Positions 61,748 through 64,000 of a stretch of 64,000 bases of DNA are shown here, piece after piece. How positions within the stretch are numbered: position 1 is the stretch's first letter; every line of letters begins with the position of its first letter. The translations under genes were made by a program, and so were the position numbers. Below the pieces are notes generated by a model that worked only from the letters and a program-made list of their open reading frames with translations, had not been told where the DNA came from and did not search any database. The DNA comes from Spirochaetota bacterium (lineage in GTDB: Bacteria > Spirochaetota > UBA4802 > UBA5550). The DNA lies in NCBI GenBank assembly GCA_016929135.1, contig JAFGJK010000113.1:1-64000 (forward strand), in the 5' to 3' direction.

Positions 61748-62023
61748 ATGACATCATCGAAAGCCTTCTGGTTTTTTCTTCAGGGGGGCTCCATCGCCCT
61801 CTTTCTCGCCGCCGCCGCCCTGGGGCACCTCTTCCATCCGGAATGGGGCCCCATGGCCTGGGGATTCCTCATCTTCCTGGTGGTACTGCACCTGGGAGAA
61901 TCCCCCGTGGGCCTGAAGATCGGGCGGTCGAAGGGCCTCTCGGCGCCCCGCTCGCTGGTGAAGACCTGGCTCTTCGGCTTCACCTGGTGGCTCCCCCTGA
62001 AGCGTGGCGTTCTGGAGAAGTAG
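61748..62023 (+). CDS. Small membrane protein between the Fe-S genes
   Basis: The 91-residue protein has two membrane helices, FWFFLQGGSIALFLAAAALG and WGFLIFLVVLHLGESP, and a basic C-terminal part ending in WWLPLKRGVLEK. The start at 61748 has GGAGG five bases upstream; a frame start at 61700 overlaps the preceding gene. Its stop lies four bases before the next start, so it is surely cotranscribed. It may anchor the two Fe-S proteins or form part of a complex with them. Confidence 0.8.
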   Translation: MTSSKAFWFFLQGGSIALFLAAAALGHLFHPEWGPMAWGFLIFLVVLHLGESPVGLKIGRSKGLSAPRSLVKTWLFGFTWWLPLKRGVLEK

Positions 62024-62027
62024 CGCC

Positions 62028-62897
62028 ATGTGGAACATATTCCGGTACGGTCCGACGAGGCGCATGGTGAGGGTGATGATCGCCCTCTCCTGGCCCACCA
62101 TACGCTTCGGGAAGGCCTGGAGCAACAAGCCGGTGCTGAAATGGCTCATCAGGCCCTTTTTTAAGAGGCCCCACAACGAGGTCACCTCGATCCCCATCAA
62201 CGAGAGGCTGGAGCTTCCGGGGAGCGTGCCGGTCCCCCTCAGGGTGGTGGAGCGGCTGGTGGCGGGCATTGAGGACCGATTCATCCTGCACGAGTGCATC
62301 TGCCGCGGCCACATGCAGTGCGAGAACCATCCCCGGGACATCGGCTGCATCGCCCTGGGCCCGGCGACCTCGCGCATGCACCCCTCCCACGGCAGGAGGG
62401 TCAGCGCCGATGAGGCGGTGGCCCACGTACGGCGCGCCGCGAAGGCCGGCCTGGTGGCCAATCTGGCCCACGTCTGGATCGATCCCCTGGCATTCGGCAC
62501 CAGGTTCAGGGACCTCCTGTTCATCTGCTTCTGCGACGACTGCTGCTGCCTCTACCGGAGGCACATGACCGACCGCGGTCCCACCCTGGCAAAGGCGTAC
62601 AGGAAAATACCGGGCATCTCAATAGAGACCGACGGAGACCTCTGCAACGGCTGCGGCGAATGCGTGAAGTCCTGCTTCCTGGGGGAAATCCGCATCGTGG
62701 ACGGTAAAGCGGTGACAGACCTGGAGGCCTGCGCCGGGTGCGGGCAGTGCGTCCCGGCCTGCGCCAGGGGCGCCAGGAAGCTCGTGATCCCCGGCGAGGA
62801 GGAGCTGTACGAGAGGGTGATCTCCCGGGTGCATGAGATGTCCCGGGTGCCGGTGCGCGCAGTCCCGGCGGCAGGATGGCAAAGGGCCGGGGGATAG
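62028..62897 (+). CDS. Cysteine-rich 4Fe-4S dicluster protein, paralogue 2
   Basis: The 289-residue protein repeats the layout of 60879 with the same Cys spacing: Cys90, 92, 98, 107; a patch CFCDDCCC (Cys167, 169, 172-174); and the ferredoxin pair Cys206, 209, 212, 216 and Cys235, 238, 241, 245. The N-terminal region again has hydrophobic stretches. One Cys of the dense patch is replaced by Asp compared with the paralogue. The ATG lies four bases after the previous stop. The two paralogues and the small membrane protein form a tight operon. Confidence 0.85.
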   Translation: MWNIFRYGPTRRMVRVMIALSWPTIRFGKAWSNKPVLKWLIRPFFKRPHNEVTSIPINERLELPGSVPVPLRVVERLVAGIEDRFILHECICRGHMQCENHPRDIGCIALGPATSRMHPSHGRRVSADEAVAHVRRAAKAGLVANLAHVWIDPLAFGTRFRDLLFICFCDDCCCLYRRHMTDRGPTLAKAYRKIPGISIETDGDLCNGCGECVKSCFLGEIRIVDGKAVTDLEACAGCGQCVPACARGARKLVIPGEEELYERVISRVHEMSRVPVRAVPAAGWQRAGG

Positions 62898-62928
62898 GAG
62901 AGGGGAGATGATCCCGACCGTCGCACAT

Positions 62929-62975
62929 GTCATTCCCGCGAAACTTGTCCCCGCGGAAGCAGGGAGCGGGAATCC
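62929..62975. repeat. CATTCCCGC-type intergenic hairpin
   Basis: ATTCCCGC (62932-62939) and GCGGGAAT (62966-62973) are perfect inverted arms. The element resembles the common CATTCCCGCG...GCGGGAATCC intergenic repeat and lies 30 bp after the Fe-S operon. Confidence 0.5.
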
Positions 62976-63078
62976 ATTATGATACGACAACATTCATCGA
63001 ATCAAGATAGGTGCCGGCTTCAGCAGCCGAAAAGACATGATAGAAGATCCATACTCTTCTGTTCAGCTAAGCCCCGGC

Positions 63079-63990
63079 TCAGTACTTCTGCAGGCTCTTG
63101 GCGATCCCGCGGTAGACGCTGTTGAACTCGCGCGTCACGGTCTCGTTCGATGTTTCCGTGAGCCCGGCGATGTACCGCCGAAAGGCCTCCACGGCGCCCC
63201 CGCCCTGCATCTTCCCAGAGGTGTAGGAGGGGTTGTCCGACTGCCTGGCCACGTGGATGGTGACGATGCTATCCCTGCCGTCGAAGAGGGTTATGACGCA
63301 GTCGACGCTGGGGCTTACGTCCTGGCCGATGCTGGCGAACTGGCAGACCCCCCGGAAGGAGCCGTCGGCGCTCTCGATGTAGCGCGGCGCCGTGACGGCA
63401 AGCCAGGCGGCGTTCACCGGGGGGAGCTCCACGGCCCGGTCCGGCGGTATCCCGGCGACGCTCCGCTCGGCATAGACCATCCTGATCATGGCGATGGAGT
63501 CTTTTGAATCGTCCGTGTACGAGGAGAGCCTCGTAAAACCCACGCCGCGGATATCGTAGCCGCCGCCACTGCCGAAGCCCACGTAGGTCTCGTCCACCAG
63601 GACGCTCATGTCGTCCTTCACCCATTGCTCCACCTTCCCTCTGCCCCAGGAGGCCGGGTAGCTGAAGCGAATGCGGAATTCCGGCTCGCTGTGGGTGAGC
63701 GTCGCCGGGGCCCTGAATTCCGTCAGGTAACGGTCGAAGCACCACCCGGTCTCGCCTGCGGCGGTCCTGACCTTCACCCAGCAGCCGCCGGCGCCGCCGA
63801 TGGTCTCTCCCCTCCCCTTCTCGATGAGTGCCAGCTTCTCGCCGGCCTGGAGGTTCCGGACGATCGCCCCCTTTGTCGAGGGCTCGCTTCGGAGCCTCAG
63901 GTTCGACGCCGACGGCATCAGGAACTGGTCGGCAATAAGGCCGCAGAGCGGCAGGATGAGCGCGCAGAGGACAAGGGCGATTTTCTTCAT
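63079..63990 (-). CDS. Exported SH3-domain protein
   Basis: The 303-residue protein starts MKKIALVLCALILPLCGLIAD, a signal with a possible lipobox (LPLC). Residues about 25-90 form a bacterial SH3 (SH3_3) domain: SASNLRLRSEPSTKGAIVRNL, then LALIEKGRGE and GETGWCFDRYL. The remainder has beta-strand-rich parts (PEFRIRFSYPASWGRGKVEQ) and no known domain. SH3b domains bind peptidoglycan peptides or cell-wall ligands, so an envelope role is probable. The start at 63990 is at the window edge but appears complete; upstream control lies outside. Confidence 0.8.
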   Translation of the reverse strand: MKKIALVLCALILPLCGLIADQFLMPSASNLRLRSEPSTKGAIVRNLQAGEKLALIEKGRGETIGGAGGCWVKVRTAAGETGWCFDRYLTEFRAPATLTHSEPEFRIRFSYPASWGRGKVEQWVKDDMSVLVDETYVGFGSGGGYDIRGVGFTRLSSYTDDSKDSIAMIRMVYAERSVAGIPPDRAVELPPVNAAWLAVTAPRYIESADGSFRGVCQFASIGQDVSPSVDCVITLFDGRDSIVTIHVARQSDNPSYTSGKMQGGGAVEAFRRYIAGLTETSNETVTREFNSVYRGIAKSLQKY

Positions 63991-64000
63991 GACGGAACCC

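Noticed and set aside
1..64000. tRNA, rRNA, CRISPR or prophage genes
   Set aside because: No cloverleaf with conserved T-loop and CCA end, no rRNA-like sequence, no regularly spaced repeats and no phage structural genes were found by reading; a covariance-model search would be decisive.

Overview
The window is 64 kb of GC-rich (about 60% by eye) bacterial chromosome with roughly 56 protein genes and several gene remnants. No rRNA, tRNA, CRISPR array, intact insertion sequence or prophage was recognised. The gene complement suggests a free-living, motile, didermal bacterium. It has many Sec/lipobox lipoproteins, outer-membrane beta-barrels, IPT/TIG, GLUG and LamG surface proteins, a methyl-accepting chemotaxis protein, a 7TMR-DISM hybrid kinase and AraC regulators carried on membrane-spanning N-termini. 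Together these fit Spirochaetota (Leptospira-like lineages) best. This placement is inference; no phylogenetic marker gene lies in the window.

Layout. 1-16.3 kb: envelope and signalling genes. These are a partial secreted protein, a membrane protein with a C-terminal J domain, a six-repeat TIG lipoprotein, a hybrid histidine kinase with receiver and LytTR DNA-binding output, an orphan membrane protein behind a perfect sigma70 promoter, a membrane AraC regulator, a GLUG lipoprotein, beta-barrels, a HAMP-only membrane protein, a LamG lipoprotein and a SecD-head-like lipoprotein. 17.5-22.6 kb: a lower-GC block encoding two tandem universal stress proteins and a P2-type cation ATPase, opened by a promoter with an AT-rich palindrome and closed (after the USP genes) by a clear intrinsic terminator. 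22.6-24.8 kb: a decayed zone with an IS5 transposase fragment, a 15-bp inverted repeat and the C-terminal tail of a restriction-modification methylase. 24.8-33.3 kb: housekeeping and accessory genes (RNHCP protein, rsgA, methyltransferase/WYL regulator divergent pair, DUF3795, acetate transporter satP, SDR). 33.4-54.6 kb: mostly minus-strand genes, namely a chemotaxis receptor, SDR, phytoene-desaturase-like oxidoreductase, methyltransferases, GNAT, hemerythrin, nucleotidyltransferase, zupT-like transporter, CPBP protease, ICMT-like enzyme, a periplasmic ankyrin protein and an HWE/HisKA_2 kinase. 55.6-58.9 kb: a lemA operon followed by three TPM-domain genes, two of them a tandem duplication. 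59.6-62.9 kb: an AraC regulator and a three-gene operon with two paralogous, very cysteine-rich ferredoxin-like proteins. 63.1-64 kb: an SH3-domain secreted protein.

The most distinctive points are the paired cysteine-rich Fe-S proteins with their membrane regulator, a family of about 80-bp dispersed intergenic repeats present at least four times in one orientation, a second composite repeat shared by two sites, and several small gene fossils. Candidate operators lie in the methyltransferase/WYL divergent region, the SDR promoter near 36.2 kb and the stress-block promoter near 17.6 kb.
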